Shown here in pieces: positions 33,420 to 42,300 of a DNA stretch of 64,000 bases (position 1 is the stretch's first letter; the number at the start of each line of letters is the position of its first letter). Source of the stretch: Mesorhizobium sp. Z1-4 (lineage in GTDB: Bacteria > Pseudomonadota > Alphaproteobacteria > Rhizobiales > Rhizobiaceae); NCBI RefSeq assembly GCF_004000235.1, contig NZ_RCIO01000002.1, positions 699,501-763,500 of the forward strand. Direction: 5' to 3'. The position numbers were made by a program, and so were the translations under genes. The notes beneath the pieces are model-generated. The model had not been told where the DNA came from. It ran no database searches and saw nothing but the letters and a program-made list of their open reading frames with translations.

Positions 33420-34597
33420 ATTGTCGCGAGTTCCGCGCAGAACCGCTCTATCTCGTCGTGATCATTGTAGTAATGCACCGAAGCGCGGATTATCGCCTCG
33501 AGGCCCCGGCCAACCATATCCAACCGTGTGCTCTTTGTGCGCGAAACCCACGCATTGATGTTCCGGGCGGACATGTGGGCTCGGATGTCGTCTGCCGGCA
33601 CGCCGTCTAGCGTAAAGGTGACGATGCCGCATTTTCGTGCGCCGATATCGTGAAGGCGAACGCCGGGAATGGCAGCGAGCGCCTGCCGAAAATCGGTCGC
33701 AAGCTGCTCCACGCGGGTCGAGATTTCTGACATGCCCAGAGATAAGGCGTAGTCCAACGCCGCGCCGAGGCCTGCTTTTGCGGCAAGGTTGTTTTCAAAA
33801 GTCTCGAAGCGCGAAGCACCGCTCAACAGGGCATAGCCGTTGTCCGAGACCCAATGCGCGCCGTGATCGTCCAATATGGCAGGGAGGAACTTTTCGATCG
33901 CGGACGGGCGCGCATAGAGAAAGCCGGTTCCGCGCGGTGCCCGGAGCCATTTCCGGCCGGTCGTGGAAAGAAAATCGCACTGAATTTCCTCGACATCGAT
34001 TTCGAGCTGCCCGACCGACTGGCATGCATCGAGCAGGTAGGGCACCTGCGCCTGTGTTGCTATCTTGCCAATCTCCACTGCCGGATTCACCAGCCCGCCG
34101 TTTGTGGGGACATGGGTGACTGCGATGAGTTTGGTGCGCTCATCGACCATCTGCCCGAGTTTTTCCGTATCCAGTTCGCCGGTTTGCGTGTTCGGCACCA
34201 CATCGATTCCGACCGAATGGGTCTGGGCGATCTGAAGAAAGGCTATGTAGTTGCTCGCATATTCCGCGTTCGCCGTAAGGATGCGGTCTCCTGGCCGCAT
34301 GGTCTGCGCAATCGCGTAGAATGCGTGTTGCCATGCGCGCGTCGCGTTTTCCACGATGGCGATGTCCTCCGGCGCGCAATTGACCAGTTCGGCGGCGGCG
34401 TGTTTCGGCCTGAGGAGCGCGTCCGAGTTCTTGGCCGCAGCTTCGTAGCCGCCGAGCATGATCTCATCGCGCTGATAGGCTTCGACCGCTTCGATCACCG
34501 GCCTGGCCATCAGCGCGGCGCCGGCGTTGTTGAAGTGAATGACATTTCTGCAACCGGGCGTTTCTGCACGAATGCTGCGAATTTTCTCACGATCCAT
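33407..34597 (-). CDS. Class V aminotransferase family protein (isopenicillin-N epimerase/SufS-like)
   Basis: 396 residues with the class V fold: VIHFNNAGAALM at the N-terminus, IVENATRAWQHAFY near the cofactor, VTHVPTNGGLVNPAVEIG, LLDACQSVGQLEID (Asp and Gln that hold PLP) and the PLP lysine in STTGRKWLRAPRGTGFLY. The cysteine used by desulfurases is not evident, so epimerase, lyase or aminotransferase chemistry is more likely than sulfur transfer. It follows the LysR gene on the same strand by about 90 bases and is convergent with the AspA-like gene. Confidence 0.88.
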   Translation of the reverse strand: MDREKIRSIRAETPGCRNVIHFNNAGAALMARPVIEAVEAYQRDEIMLGGYEAAAKNSDALLRPKHAAAELVNCAPEDIAIVENATRAWQHAFYAIAQTMRPGDRILTANAEYASNYIAFLQIAQTHSVGIDVVPNTQTGELDTEKLGQMVDERTKLIAVTHVPTNGGLVNPAVEIGKIATQAQVPYLLDACQSVGQLEIDVEEIQCDFLSTTGRKWLRAPRGTGFLYARPSAIEKFLPAILDDHGAHWVSDNGYALLSGASRFETFENNLAAKAGLGAALDYALSLGMSEISTRVEQLATDFRQALAAIPGVRLHDIGARKCGIVTFTLDGVPADDIRAHMSARNINAWVSRTKSTRLDMVGRGLEAIIRASVHYYNDHDEIERFCAELATIKPG

Positions 34598-34687
34598 TGT
34601 GATCGTTTCCTCCGTCCAAAAAGCGGAGTGTTAGCTGTCGCGCGATGGATGCGAAGCCCCGCGTTACTGTCAGTCGAGATAAGAAAT

Positions 34688-35641
34688 CTATATCGCGGTG
34701 GCGACCGAGATATCGATCTCACCGATATCGGTGAACATCGGGTTGGCCGCACAACTGCGCGGGATGAGCCGTTCCAGACGACGCGCCACCTCCCGCGTGC
34801 TTTTGTCGAGCGGACCTGACGTCGCCCAGCCCAGATAAAGCGTCCGCGACATGCCCATATTCACGAGCCGACACGGTTTGATGAGCTTCGACTGCACCTC
34901 GCGGTATATCGCCAGCGGCTCGAGGATGGCGTAACGTCCGCCGCGAATAACCAGATCCTTGATTGCCGGCAGCGAGTCCAGCTCGATCGCGATCGGCAGT
35001 GAGATGTCATGTTTCGATGCCGCGGCATCGAGCAGTTTGCGAACCTTGTTCCGGCGTGTGCTTGAAACAAGCGGAAATTTCATCAGTGTTTCGAAATCCG
35101 AAATTGTCTCGGGCAGTTTGTCGTCGTTGAAGGCGCCTGCCAGCACCAAGGTTTGTTCGATGAGGGGCTGGACTTCGTAAACCGACGTGGACGCGGACGG
35201 ATAAAACACTGCGAGATCTACCTCGCCTGACACCAGCCATTCTTCGATATGCGAGGAGAATCCCTCCGCAATGTTGATCGTGACCCCGGGCAATTCTGCG
35301 GCCAGCATGTCGACGATCTCCTGGCCAAAGGCGAGACATGCCGAAGGAATCATGCCTACCGATACGTGGCCCTGAACCACATGCTGGGTCTTGAGGACAT
35401 TGGCTTTCGCCTGCTCAACGCGTGCCAGAATGTCAATTGCGTCGTGGTAGAGGGACTTACCTGCGTCCGTCGGCACAACGCCGCCCGCATGCCTGATAAA
35501 TAGCTGCACGCCGAGCTCGTCTTCCAAATTTCTTATCTGATAGCTGAGCGCCGGCTGGGCTACGCGCAATTGTAGAGCGGCGCGCCCAAAACTCTGCTGC
35601 TTGGTGATTTCAACGAGATAACGAAGCTGCCTGAGTTTCAT
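34688..35641 (-). CDS. LysR family transcriptional regulator
   Basis: 317 residues from the ATG at MKLRQLRYL, the usual first residues of LysR proteins. The helix-turn-helix is FGRAALQLRVAQPALSYQIRNLEDELGVQLFIR. Residues about 90-300 form the two-lobed ligand domain (VSVGMIPSACLAF, VDLAVFYPS, FPLVSSTRRNKV). The same-strand gene downstream is the class V aminotransferase. It may control the 26.9-34.6 kb transporter and enzyme group (inference). Confidence 0.93.
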   Translation of the reverse strand: MKLRQLRYLVEITKQQSFGRAALQLRVAQPALSYQIRNLEDELGVQLFIRHAGGVVPTDAGKSLYHDAIDILARVEQAKANVLKTQHVVQGHVSVGMIPSACLAFGQEIVDMLAAELPGVTINIAEGFSSHIEEWLVSGEVDLAVFYPSASTSVYEVQPLIEQTLVLAGAFNDDKLPETISDFETLMKFPLVSSTRRNKVRKLLDAAASKHDISLPIAIELDSLPAIKDLVIRGGRYAILEPLAIYREVQSKLIKPCRLVNMGMSRTLYLGWATSGPLDKSTREVARRLERLIPRSCAANPMFTDIGEIDISVATAI

Positions 35642-35734
35642 GATGGTGCTCCACAGGGTGACCATAATCGCACCCGGGCGGATCGTCCATCTTACCTTCC
35701 ATGCAGGATTGGCTGTCTTCGGAAGGTGGCACCT

Positions 35735-36433
35735 CTAGGCGGCTTTCGGGCCGATTTCCGTCGAGATTGACCCGAGTCCGTCAATGGCAACCATACAGAC
35801 ATCGCCGATTTCAAGCGGGCCCACACCTTCCGGTGTCCCGGTCATGATCATGTCTCCGGGTTGCAGCGCGATCGATCTGGACAGAATCGAGATGATGTCT
35901 GGAACCGGCCAGATCATGTCGGACAGGTCGGCTTTCTGTTTCTGTTTGCCATTGACGGTGAGCTCGATGACACCACGGGAGATATGCCCGACGCGTTCGA
36001 ATGGGTGCACTGGGCCGATTACGGCCGAATTGTCGAACGCCTTGCCGAAGTCCCAGGGACGGCCCTTCTCGCGCGCGGCGAGCTGAAGGTCGCGACGTGT
36101 CAGATCGTTGCCGATCGCATATCCCCAGACATAAGAGAGTGCATCGACGCTAGGGATTTCGCGGCCGCCAAGCCCGATCGCCACCACGAGTTCCGCCTCG
36201 TAATGGAGATTCTGTGTTAGCGGCGGGTAGGGGACGCGATGATCGCCCTGCACGACTGCGTCAGCCGGCTTGCTGAAAAAAAACGGTGCCTCTCGTTCCG
36301 GGTCCTGGCCCATTTCGCGCGCATGCGCGGCATAGTTCCTTCCGACACAGAAGATGCGCCTTACGGGAAATCTGTCGTTGCTGTCGACCACAGCTATGGT
36401 CGGTGTGGCGGGAGCGGCAAATACCAGGTTCAT
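35735..36433 (-). CDS. Fumarylacetoacetate hydrolase family protein (fumarylpyruvate hydrolase-like)
   Basis: 232 residues from the ATG at 36433. The family core is present: PVRRIFCVGRNYAAHAREMG, FFFSKPADAVV, the metal-binding glutamates in LHYEAELVVAIG, the aspartate in GYAIGNDLTRRDLQ, and K in WDFGKAFDNSAVIGP. The end has MIMTGTPEGVGPL. Members hydrolyse or decarboxylate 2-oxo-diacids such as fumarylpyruvate. It is the second gene of the minus-strand operon starting at 38022 and is part of the proposed GntR regulon. Confidence 0.92.
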   Translation of the reverse strand: MNLVFAAPATPTIAVVDSNDRFPVRRIFCVGRNYAAHAREMGQDPEREAPFFFSKPADAVVQGDHRVPYPPLTQNLHYEAELVVAIGLGGREIPSVDALSYVWGYAIGNDLTRRDLQLAAREKGRPWDFGKAFDNSAVIGPVHPFERVGHISRGVIELTVNGKQKQKADLSDMIWPVPDIISILSRSIALQPGDMIMTGTPEGVGPLEIGDVCMVAIDGLGSISTEIGPKAA

Positions 36434-36474
36434 TCCAGTTCCTTTCGTCTGCAAGTCGGCATTCGCTTGTGGTC

Positions 36475-38022
36475 CTACTTCCGGTTCAGGCAGATTCGGT
36501 CGGCCTGGCGCAGTGCAAGCGCTTGAGCGGTTGCGGTCGGATTCATCGTGCTGGAGGTCACAAACACGCTGGCATCAGCGATGAATAGATTCTCCACTTG
36601 GTGACAGCGTCCCCATTCGTCAGTCACCGAGGTTTGCGGATCACACCCCATTACCGCAGTTCCCATAACATGAAACCCCGCCTGTTCCTTGAGCGGCGTC
36701 CGGAAAGTCGACACGGCACCCACATCGCTAAAGAGTGCCGCGACTCGATCCATCGTCTTGTCCAGGATTGCCCGTGAGTTCTCCGAAACGTCATAGACCA
36801 TGCGCGGTACTGGCCTGCCGGCAGAATCGGTGATCCGGTCTGACAAGGTGATACGATTGCGTTGCTCTGGCAGATCCTCGGCGCAAATGCTGAAGCCGAC
36901 TATGTGGTTGGCTGCATTCTCCTGCGTCAGTGAAGCCGAGGCGGCGAGTGTCTCGACTGCCAAGCGCGATGAGGGCTGGGCGGAAAACTGAAGTCGTGAG
37001 CCCCTGACATGCTCTCCGGCGCTTTGGCTACTTCTGAACTGAAGCGAAATAATACCGCCGTTCTGCCCAGGTCCCGGACGGGCAAATGGCGCGGCGAACA
37101 CCGCATCTACCCAGGCGTATGGATGCAGCATCAGCCGGCGGCCAACGAGTCCGGTCCCGTTTGCAAGCCCGTTAGGAAACCTGCCCGAGCTTGAGAGCAG
37201 CAGAAGATGCGGGGTGTGCAGGCCGTTTGCAGCCAGAATGTATTTCTGCGCCCTGATGGCGAAGCGGCCGCCGTCGCACTCCGCAACGGCCGCAGTGATG
37301 CGACCGTCCTCACCGTGCTCAAGCGCGACGATCCGGGTCCCGGTGAGCAACCTTGCGCCTCTGCTCATCGCTGCGGGCAGGTAGTTTCTGTCGGCACCGG
37401 AGGCGCGCCTGGTCGCGCAGCCGATATTGCACGGCCCCTCATGCACGCAGTGTTTTGTCGGCCTGCCAGCGACGATATCGGTTGGCCAGGCATGCCAGTT
37501 TTTGGACTTCAGAGCGCCGGCGATCCATGTGGTCGCCTCGCATGTCGATGGATACCGCTGCGCGGATGGCATTCGTGCGGGAATTGTCGGGTCGCCCGCA
37601 ACATAGGCAACTCCAGTCATCGCTTCATTGAGGCTGTAATACGGCATTAGGTCCGCATAACGAAGCGGCCAGTTCTCGGCGACGCTGTCTGTATCGTGGA
37701 CCGTGAAATCGTCCGGCCGAAACCTCGGTGCGTGTGCGGCCCAGTACAGCGAGCTGCCGCCGACATTGTTGCCGAACGCGGGCTTAATCGCACTGTCCTC
37801 ATCGTCGATTGCAATGTCAGCGGGCCCTGACCTGACATTGGGGTTTGTATGCAGTTTGTCGTGCATCAGTTCAGAATAGCGCGGAGAATCCGGCGGCGGG
37901 CAATCGGTTGGAAACCATTCGCCCTGCTCGACGCAGGTAACGCCAATGCCGTGTGTTGCGAGACGCCAGGCGGCGGCCGCGCCGACTGGGCCCGCGCCGA
38001 TGACCAACGCCTCCGTTTCCAT
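36475..38022 (-). CDS. GMC family FAD-dependent oxidoreductase
   Basis: 515 residues from an ATG with GGGAGG 5 bases upstream; longer frames run into the promoter. The N-terminal FAD site is ALVIGAGPVGAAAAWRLATHG. Mid-protein NNVGGSSLYWAAHAPRF is the GMC substrate/FAD loop, and KYILAANGLHTPHLLLLS is a second FAD segment. The C-terminal pair is His in FHVMGTAVMG and Asn in STMNPTATAQALALRQAD. A cysteine cluster CVHEGPCNIGC resembles that of gluconate-2-dehydrogenase-like members. It oxidises an alcohol or sugar acid; the substrate is unknown. The promoter carries a TTGTNNNACAA operator. Confidence 0.92.
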   Translation of the reverse strand: METEALVIGAGPVGAAAAWRLATHGIGVTCVEQGEWFPTDCPPPDSPRYSELMHDKLHTNPNVRSGPADIAIDDEDSAIKPAFGNNVGGSSLYWAAHAPRFRPDDFTVHDTDSVAENWPLRYADLMPYYSLNEAMTGVAYVAGDPTIPARMPSAQRYPSTCEATTWIAGALKSKNWHAWPTDIVAGRPTKHCVHEGPCNIGCATRRASGADRNYLPAAMSRGARLLTGTRIVALEHGEDGRITAAVAECDGGRFAIRAQKYILAANGLHTPHLLLLSSSGRFPNGLANGTGLVGRRLMLHPYAWVDAVFAAPFARPGPGQNGGIISLQFRSSQSAGEHVRGSRLQFSAQPSSRLAVETLAASASLTQENAANHIVGFSICAEDLPEQRNRITLSDRITDSAGRPVPRMVYDVSENSRAILDKTMDRVAALFSDVGAVSTFRTPLKEQAGFHVMGTAVMGCDPQTSVTDEWGRCHQVENLFIADASVFVTSSTMNPTATAQALALRQADRICLNRK

Positions 38023-38038
38023 CGTCGCCTCCCTCAAA

Positions 38039-38052
38039 TTGGCAATTGCCAA
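38039..38052. promoter_or_regulatory. Perfect palindrome TTGGCAATTGCCAA
   Basis: A 14-base perfect palindrome in the divergent spacer, 17 bases left of the GntR-type operator. Its left half TTGGCA could serve as a -35 box for the plus-strand operon, with TATGAT at 38064-38069 as -10 (19-base spacer). It shares the half-site TTGGCAA with the repeats at 15757 and 15790. Confidence 0.45.
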
Positions 38053-38068
38053 GCCAATATATGTATGA

Positions 38069-38079
38069 TTGTATAACAA
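38069..38079. promoter_or_regulatory. GntR/FCD-type operator 1 (TTGTATAACAA)
   Basis: A palindrome that fits TNGTNNNACNA, the consensus reported for FadR/FCD-type GntR regulators. It lies 47 bases before the GMC start (38022) and 27 bases before the Idh/MocA start (38107), so it can repress both operons. Sites with the same layout occur at 54203 and 57218. Confidence 0.7.
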
Positions 38080-38106
38080 GATGAAGTTTAGGCAAGAGAT
38101 CGAAAC

Positions 38107-39087
38107 GTGACGCAATCCATCACCAATCTGGCTATCATGGGCATGGGTCGCTGGGGCGCGCAGTTGGTGGAAGCCGTTCAGGGCAAGAGCCAAACGGTCC
38201 AGTTTACCAACGTTGTGTCACGTAATGCCGAGCGGGTTCGCGCAGATGCCGATCGTCTTTCGCTCAAAGTATCCGCGGATCTGGATGCCGTGCTCTTTGA
38301 TAGCGAGATAGACGGTGTCGTTCTCGCTACCCCGCATTCCACGCATGAGGAGCAGATCATCGCATGCGCGCGGGCCGGAAAGCCGGTCTTTGTGGAAAAG
38401 CCGTTTACCTTGACCAGGGCCTCGGCCGAGCGTGCGCTTGCCGAGGCGTCGCCTGATCTTGTGGTTGCCGTGGGCCACAACCGCCGGTTTCTTCCGTCGG
38501 CGGTGGACCTCAAAGGAATGCTCGACGAGGGTCGGCTGGGGCGTATCCTGTACGTCGAGACTAATTTCTCAGGCAATGTCGCTTCCGCGTATGAGGACGA
38601 TCATTGGCGTGTGCGCGGCGGTGAAAGCCCGGCGGGTGGTTTAGCCGGTGCGGGCATCCATATGATTGACCTCATCATCCACCTCTGTGCGCCGGTCCGG
38701 TCCGTCTATGCGGAATCGTGGCGCCAAGCTCTCGACATTCAGATGGACGACACTACCTGGGCCACATTTAAGCTCGAGGACGGAGCGGGCGCGTCCCTTA
38801 CGACACTGATGGCTACTGCGCCGACGTTTCGCCTGCAGGTTTTCGGCACCAACGGCACCGCTGAGCTCAGGGGCGAGAGCTGTCTTGCGCTGACTGATCA
38901 GTCCGGCAAACGTGAGGTACGCGATTACGATCCGGTCGATACCAGGCGCACGCAACTGGAGGCGTTTGGAGCTGCGATCCGGGGTGAGTCTAGCGCTACC
39001 ATATCCCGTGACGACATACTGAACGGCGTGGCGGCGTTCGAAGCCGTAGGCCTCTCGGTCGAACGTGGCGAGCGGGTCGACATCTGA
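38107..39087 (+). CDS. Gfo/Idh/MocA family NAD(P)-dependent oxidoreductase
   Basis: 326 residues from a GTG. The Rossmann start is LAIMGMGRWGAQLVEAV, then DGVVLATPHSTHEEQI and the family signature KPVFVEKPFTLT with the catalytic EKP lysine. C-terminal half: GHNRRFLPSAVDLKG, SGNVASAYEDDHWR, GGLAGAGIHMIDLI. Such enzymes oxidise or reduce sugar-like or amino-acid-like carbons. First gene of the long plus-strand operon 38107-51027; its stop overlaps the next start by one base. Confidence 0.93.
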   Translation: MTQSITNLAIMGMGRWGAQLVEAVQGKSQTVQFTNVVSRNAERVRADADRLSLKVSADLDAVLFDSEIDGVVLATPHSTHEEQIIACARAGKPVFVEKPFTLTRASAERALAEASPDLVVAVGHNRRFLPSAVDLKGMLDEGRLGRILYVETNFSGNVASAYEDDHWRVRGGESPAGGLAGAGIHMIDLIIHLCAPVRSVYAESWRQALDIQMDDTTWATFKLEDGAGASLTTLMATAPTFRLQVFGTNGTAELRGESCLALTDQSGKREVRDYDPVDTRRTQLEAFGAAIRGESSATISRDDILNGVAAFEAVGLSVERGERVDI

Positions 39088-40274
39088 TGAACGCGCCGGC
39101 GTTTCCTTATGGGCATTCGCTCAAGCCGATGTTCCACCTTCGCAGCGACATGATCTATCTCAACCACGGCGCCTATGGTGCGACGCTGCGCGATGTTCTG
39201 GACTATCAGCGCGGCTGGGTCGAGCGGATGGAAGCTCAGCCAGCACGGTTCTTCATGAAGGACCTGCCCGGTTTGATTCGGCAGGCGGTGGAGGTGTTGG
39301 CGCCGGAAGTCGGAGCCGACCCGGTAAAGACTGTCATGGTGGAAAACGCCACCAGCGGCGTCAACGCAATACTGCGCTCATTGAACTTCCAACCGGGCGA
39401 CCGAATCGTCACAACTGATCACGTCTACAACGCGGTTCGCAACATTCTCCGATATGTGGTGGACCGCGTCGGCGCGGAGTTTGTGGAAGTCCCGGTTGCG
39501 ATGCCTTTGGCCGATCCGGGTTCGATGGTCGAGCGTATTCTTCGCGAGTGCAATTCGCGCACGAGGCTCGTGGTTGTCGACCACATTGCCTCACCATCGG
39601 GTATTGTTTTCCCTGTCGATGAAATAGTTCGTCTGTGCCAATCGAAAGGTATTCAGGTCCTCGTTGATGGCTCCCATGCGCCCGGCATGATCGAGCCCGA
39701 TATCGGCAGGGTTGGTGCCGACTGGTATGTCGGCAATTGTCATAAGTGGATGGGCGCGCCGAAGGGAGCGGCGTTCATCGCTGTCGGGCCGGCCAACGAG
39801 ACTGAAATCCACCCTTCGATCATATCCCACGCCTACGGAAAGGGTCTGGTCGATGAATTTGCGAAGATCGGCACGCGTGACGCTTCCGCCTGGCTAAGCG
39901 TGCCATTTGCCATAGAGGCTCATGGCCGGTTGGGCGGGCGGGCCATGCGTGCGCGCAACAGGCAATTGGCCATCGCCGGCGGCCGCGCCGTAGCTGGCGA
40001 ACTGGGAACTGAAATGGGTGCGCCAGAGAGCTGTTTCGGTGCCATGACGACGGTTCGCATTCCGGCAGGGATCAAGGCCGATCACGAAGCTGCGGCAAAG
40101 CTGCGCGAAGCACTATGGTCGGACCATCGGATCGACGCGATCGTGGCCCCCATTTCGGGCGCACTTTGGGTGCGTCTGTGTGCCTACGCCTACAATCAGG
40201 ACTCTGATTTCTCGTCTGTTGCAGGCGCCATTCGTGATGCGGTCAAGACCGCAGGCTGGCGGGAGCGCTCGTAA
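39087..40274 (+). CDS. Class V aminotransferase family protein (isopenicillin-N epimerase-like)
   Basis: 395 residues; the start overlaps the previous stop. Motifs: MIYLNHGAYGATLRDVLD at the N-terminus, MVENATSGVNAILRSL, VVDHIASPSGIVFPVDEIV, VLVDGSHAPGMIEPDI and the PLP lysine in GNCHKWMGAPKGAAFI. This set is typical of isopenicillin-N epimerase-like class V enzymes (HGxYG, SHAPG, CHKW). In such islands these proteins often epimerise or deaminate the amino acid released after ring opening. It differs from the class V proteins at 33407 and 48032. Confidence 0.92.
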   Translation: MNAPAFPYGHSLKPMFHLRSDMIYLNHGAYGATLRDVLDYQRGWVERMEAQPARFFMKDLPGLIRQAVEVLAPEVGADPVKTVMVENATSGVNAILRSLNFQPGDRIVTTDHVYNAVRNILRYVVDRVGAEFVEVPVAMPLADPGSMVERILRECNSRTRLVVVDHIASPSGIVFPVDEIVRLCQSKGIQVLVDGSHAPGMIEPDIGRVGADWYVGNCHKWMGAPKGAAFIAVGPANETEIHPSIISHAYGKGLVDEFAKIGTRDASAWLSVPFAIEAHGRLGGRAMRARNRQLAIAGGRAVAGELGTEMGAPESCFGAMTTVRIPAGIKADHEAAAKLREALWSDHRIDAIVAPISGALWVRLCAYAYNQDSDFSSVAGAIRDAVKTAGWRERS

Positions 40275-41251
40275 TGGTCGGCTTCCTGCTTAATCGCCTG
40301 CTTCAGATTACTATCGTCATGTTCATTGTGATCGCAATCGCGTTTTCGATGTTCACCTATCTCGGTGATCCGCTGGTGGCGATCCTCGGCGCGGATTCGA
40401 CGCCTGCGCAGCGCGCGGCTTTGCGTGCCGAGTTGGGCCTGGATCGTCCAATAATAGTTCAGTTCGCGTCTTACGTCGGCAACATTCTGAGCGGTGATTT
40501 CGGCATAAGCTACCGATTGGGCAGGCCGGTGGGCGCGGTGCTGGCGGAGCGTTTCCCCGCCACTTTCGAATTGGCCGTGTCCGGCATGCTTATTGCCGTC
40601 GTGGTCGGCATACCCGCCGGCGTCTACGCGGCGATCTACAAGAACCGCCTGTCGAGCCGCATCATAATGGGTGCGTCGCTGTTTGGCATCTCGCTTCCGT
40701 CCTTCTTTATGGGTGTTTTGCTGATCTGGGTATTCAGCGTGAACCTCATGTGGCTGCCGTCTTACGGGCGCGGCACTACGGTCGACATTGCCGGCTGGAA
40801 GACCGGATTGCTCACACTGGACGGATTGCGGGCATTGCTTATGCCGGCGCTTACGATCGCCGTCTTTCAGATCGCAATGATCATGCGCCTCGTCAGGGCG
40901 GAAATGCTGGAAGTCATGAGGTCGGACTACATCCGCTTCGCGCGCGCGCGGGGCTTGTCGGAGCGATCCGTGAACTTCCGTCACGCGCTGCGCAATACAC
41001 TCATTCCGGTCGTGACCGTTGTCGGCGTTCAGCTCGGATCTGTCATTGCGTTTGCCGTGATCACCGAAGCCGTCTTTCAGTGGCCTGGGCTCGGCCTTCT
41101 GTTCCTGCAATCGGTCGCAGCGGCCGACGTTTCGATGATGGCTGCATATCTTATTGTTATCGCAGCGCTTTTTGTCTTCATAAACCTGATCGTCGACCTT
41201 CTGTATTTCGCAATCGATCCGCGCATCAGCATTTCTTCCGGGAAGGGGTGA
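40274..41251 (+). CDS. Dipeptide/oligopeptide-type ABC permease 1 (DppB-like)
   Basis: 325 residues; the start overlaps the previous stop by one base. N-terminus FLLNRLLQITIVMFIVIAIAFSMF is the usual DppB first membrane segment, followed by QRAALRAELGLDRPIIVQF. There are six membrane segments. The EAA-like loop is DYIRFARARGLSERSVNFRHALRNTLIPV (residues about 217-245). End: FAIDPRISISS, the family C-terminus. It pairs with DppC-like 41256 and the SBP at 42301. The ATPases lie 16 kb away at 57764 and 58750. Confidence 0.95.
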   Translation: MVGFLLNRLLQITIVMFIVIAIAFSMFTYLGDPLVAILGADSTPAQRAALRAELGLDRPIIVQFASYVGNILSGDFGISYRLGRPVGAVLAERFPATFELAVSGMLIAVVVGIPAGVYAAIYKNRLSSRIIMGASLFGISLPSFFMGVLLIWVFSVNLMWLPSYGRGTTVDIAGWKTGLLTLDGLRALLMPALTIAVFQIAMIMRLVRAEMLEVMRSDYIRFARARGLSERSVNFRHALRNTLIPVVTVVGVQLGSVIAFAVITEAVFQWPGLGLLFLQSVAAADVSMMAAYLIVIAALFVFINLIVDLLYFAIDPRISISSGKG

Positions 41252-41255
41252 CGAC

Positions 41256-42224
41256 ATGTCTGAAGCTGACAACGCCTCTCCGAACCCGAACAAACCGAGC
41301 TCTGGTGTGTGGGCGCAACTCCGGGCATCGGTCTACAAAAACGACCTGCTTTACGAGTTTTCCCGAAGCCCGTCGGCAATCGTCGCATCGCTTCTTATGC
41401 TGCTGTTCGCGCTTGCTGCTGCTTTTCCCGACGTTGTCGCGCCTTATCCGGTTTTCGACCTCGCGGCGCTACGTCTGGAAGACGCGTTCCTTCCACCGGC
41501 TTGGCTGTCGGGCGGTGATCTCCGGTATCCCCTTGGAACGGACGATCAGGGGCGCGACATGATTTCGGCGATCATCTACGGACTCCGTATCTCGCTTTTC
41601 GTCGGATTGGGAGGCGTTGCTCTTGCCATTTGCATTGGCGTCAGCGTCGGCCTGATCGCGGGATATGTCGGAGGAATTACCGACTCCATTCTCATGCGGG
41701 TCGCGGACATCCAGCTTACCTTCCCGGCAATTTTGATCGCGGTCATGATCGATGGAATTTCGCGTGCTGCCTTTGGTGCCAGCGCGCATGAGGAGATTGC
41801 CGCTTTCGTCCTTATCGTCGCAATCGGACTCTCCGGCTGGGTACAGTACGCGCGAGCCGTCCGCGGCGCCACGATGGTCGAGCGCAGGCAGGACTACGTC
41901 GCAGCGGCACGGCTCATCGGCGTCCGGACGAGCACTATCCTCTTCAGCCACATCATGCCGAATGTGATGACTTCGGTGCTGGTCATCGGGACGATTCACC
42001 TGGCGATCGCTGTCATCCTGGAGGCAACGCTCTCCTTTGTCGGGCTTGGCATCCCCCCGACGGAACCGTCTCTGGGCACGCTCATCCGTATCGGTAACAG
42101 CTACCTGCTTTCGGGCGAATGGTGGATCGCGATCATGCCCGGCGCCGCACTGCTGATCCTCGTTCTGTCTATCAATCTGCTCGGTGATTTCCTGCGCGAT
42201 GCGCTGAATCCGAGGCTGAAATGA
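41256..42224 (+). CDS. Dipeptide/oligopeptide-type ABC permease 2 (DppC-like)
   Basis: 322 residues, 4 bases after DppB. Features: a cytosolic N-terminus, membrane segment at SAIVASLLMLLFALAAAFP, then LGTDDQGRDMISAIIYGLRISLFVGL, the DppC signature. The EAA loop is QDYVAAARLIGVRTSTILFSHIMPN. C-terminus SINLLGDFLRDALNPRLK is diagnostic of the family. Its stop overlaps the start of a 22-codon open frame that leads to the SBP. Confidence 0.95.
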   Translation: MSEADNASPNPNKPSSGVWAQLRASVYKNDLLYEFSRSPSAIVASLLMLLFALAAAFPDVVAPYPVFDLAALRLEDAFLPPAWLSGGDLRYPLGTDDQGRDMISAIIYGLRISLFVGLGGVALAICIGVSVGLIAGYVGGITDSILMRVADIQLTFPAILIAVMIDGISRAAFGASAHEEIAAFVLIVAIGLSGWVQYARAVRGATMVERRQDYVAAARLIGVRTSTILFSHIMPNVMTSVLVIGTIHLAIAVILEATLSFVGLGIPPTEPSLGTLIRIGNSYLLSGEWWIAIMPGAALLILVLSINLLGDFLRDALNPRLK

Positions 42225-42289
42225 AGCTCGGCGACAACTTCGAGCTGAGCAATAGCAAGATGTCGGCCAACGGCACTTTCCGCAACTAG
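42221..42289 (+). CDS. Possible 22-residue coupling peptide between permease and binding-protein genes
   Basis: The ATG overlaps the DppC-like stop (ATGA). The frame encodes a hydrophilic peptide beginning MKLGDNFELSNSKM. Its TAG merges with the ribosome site of the SBP gene (TAGGAGG at 42287-42293). Such an arrangement would let ribosomes finishing the permease continue to the SBP start. No independent ribosome site is needed. It could also be chance or remnant DNA from a longer C-terminus. Confidence 0.35.
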   Translation: MKLGDNFELSNSKMSANGTFRN

Positions 42290-42300
42290 GAGGAATTCAA

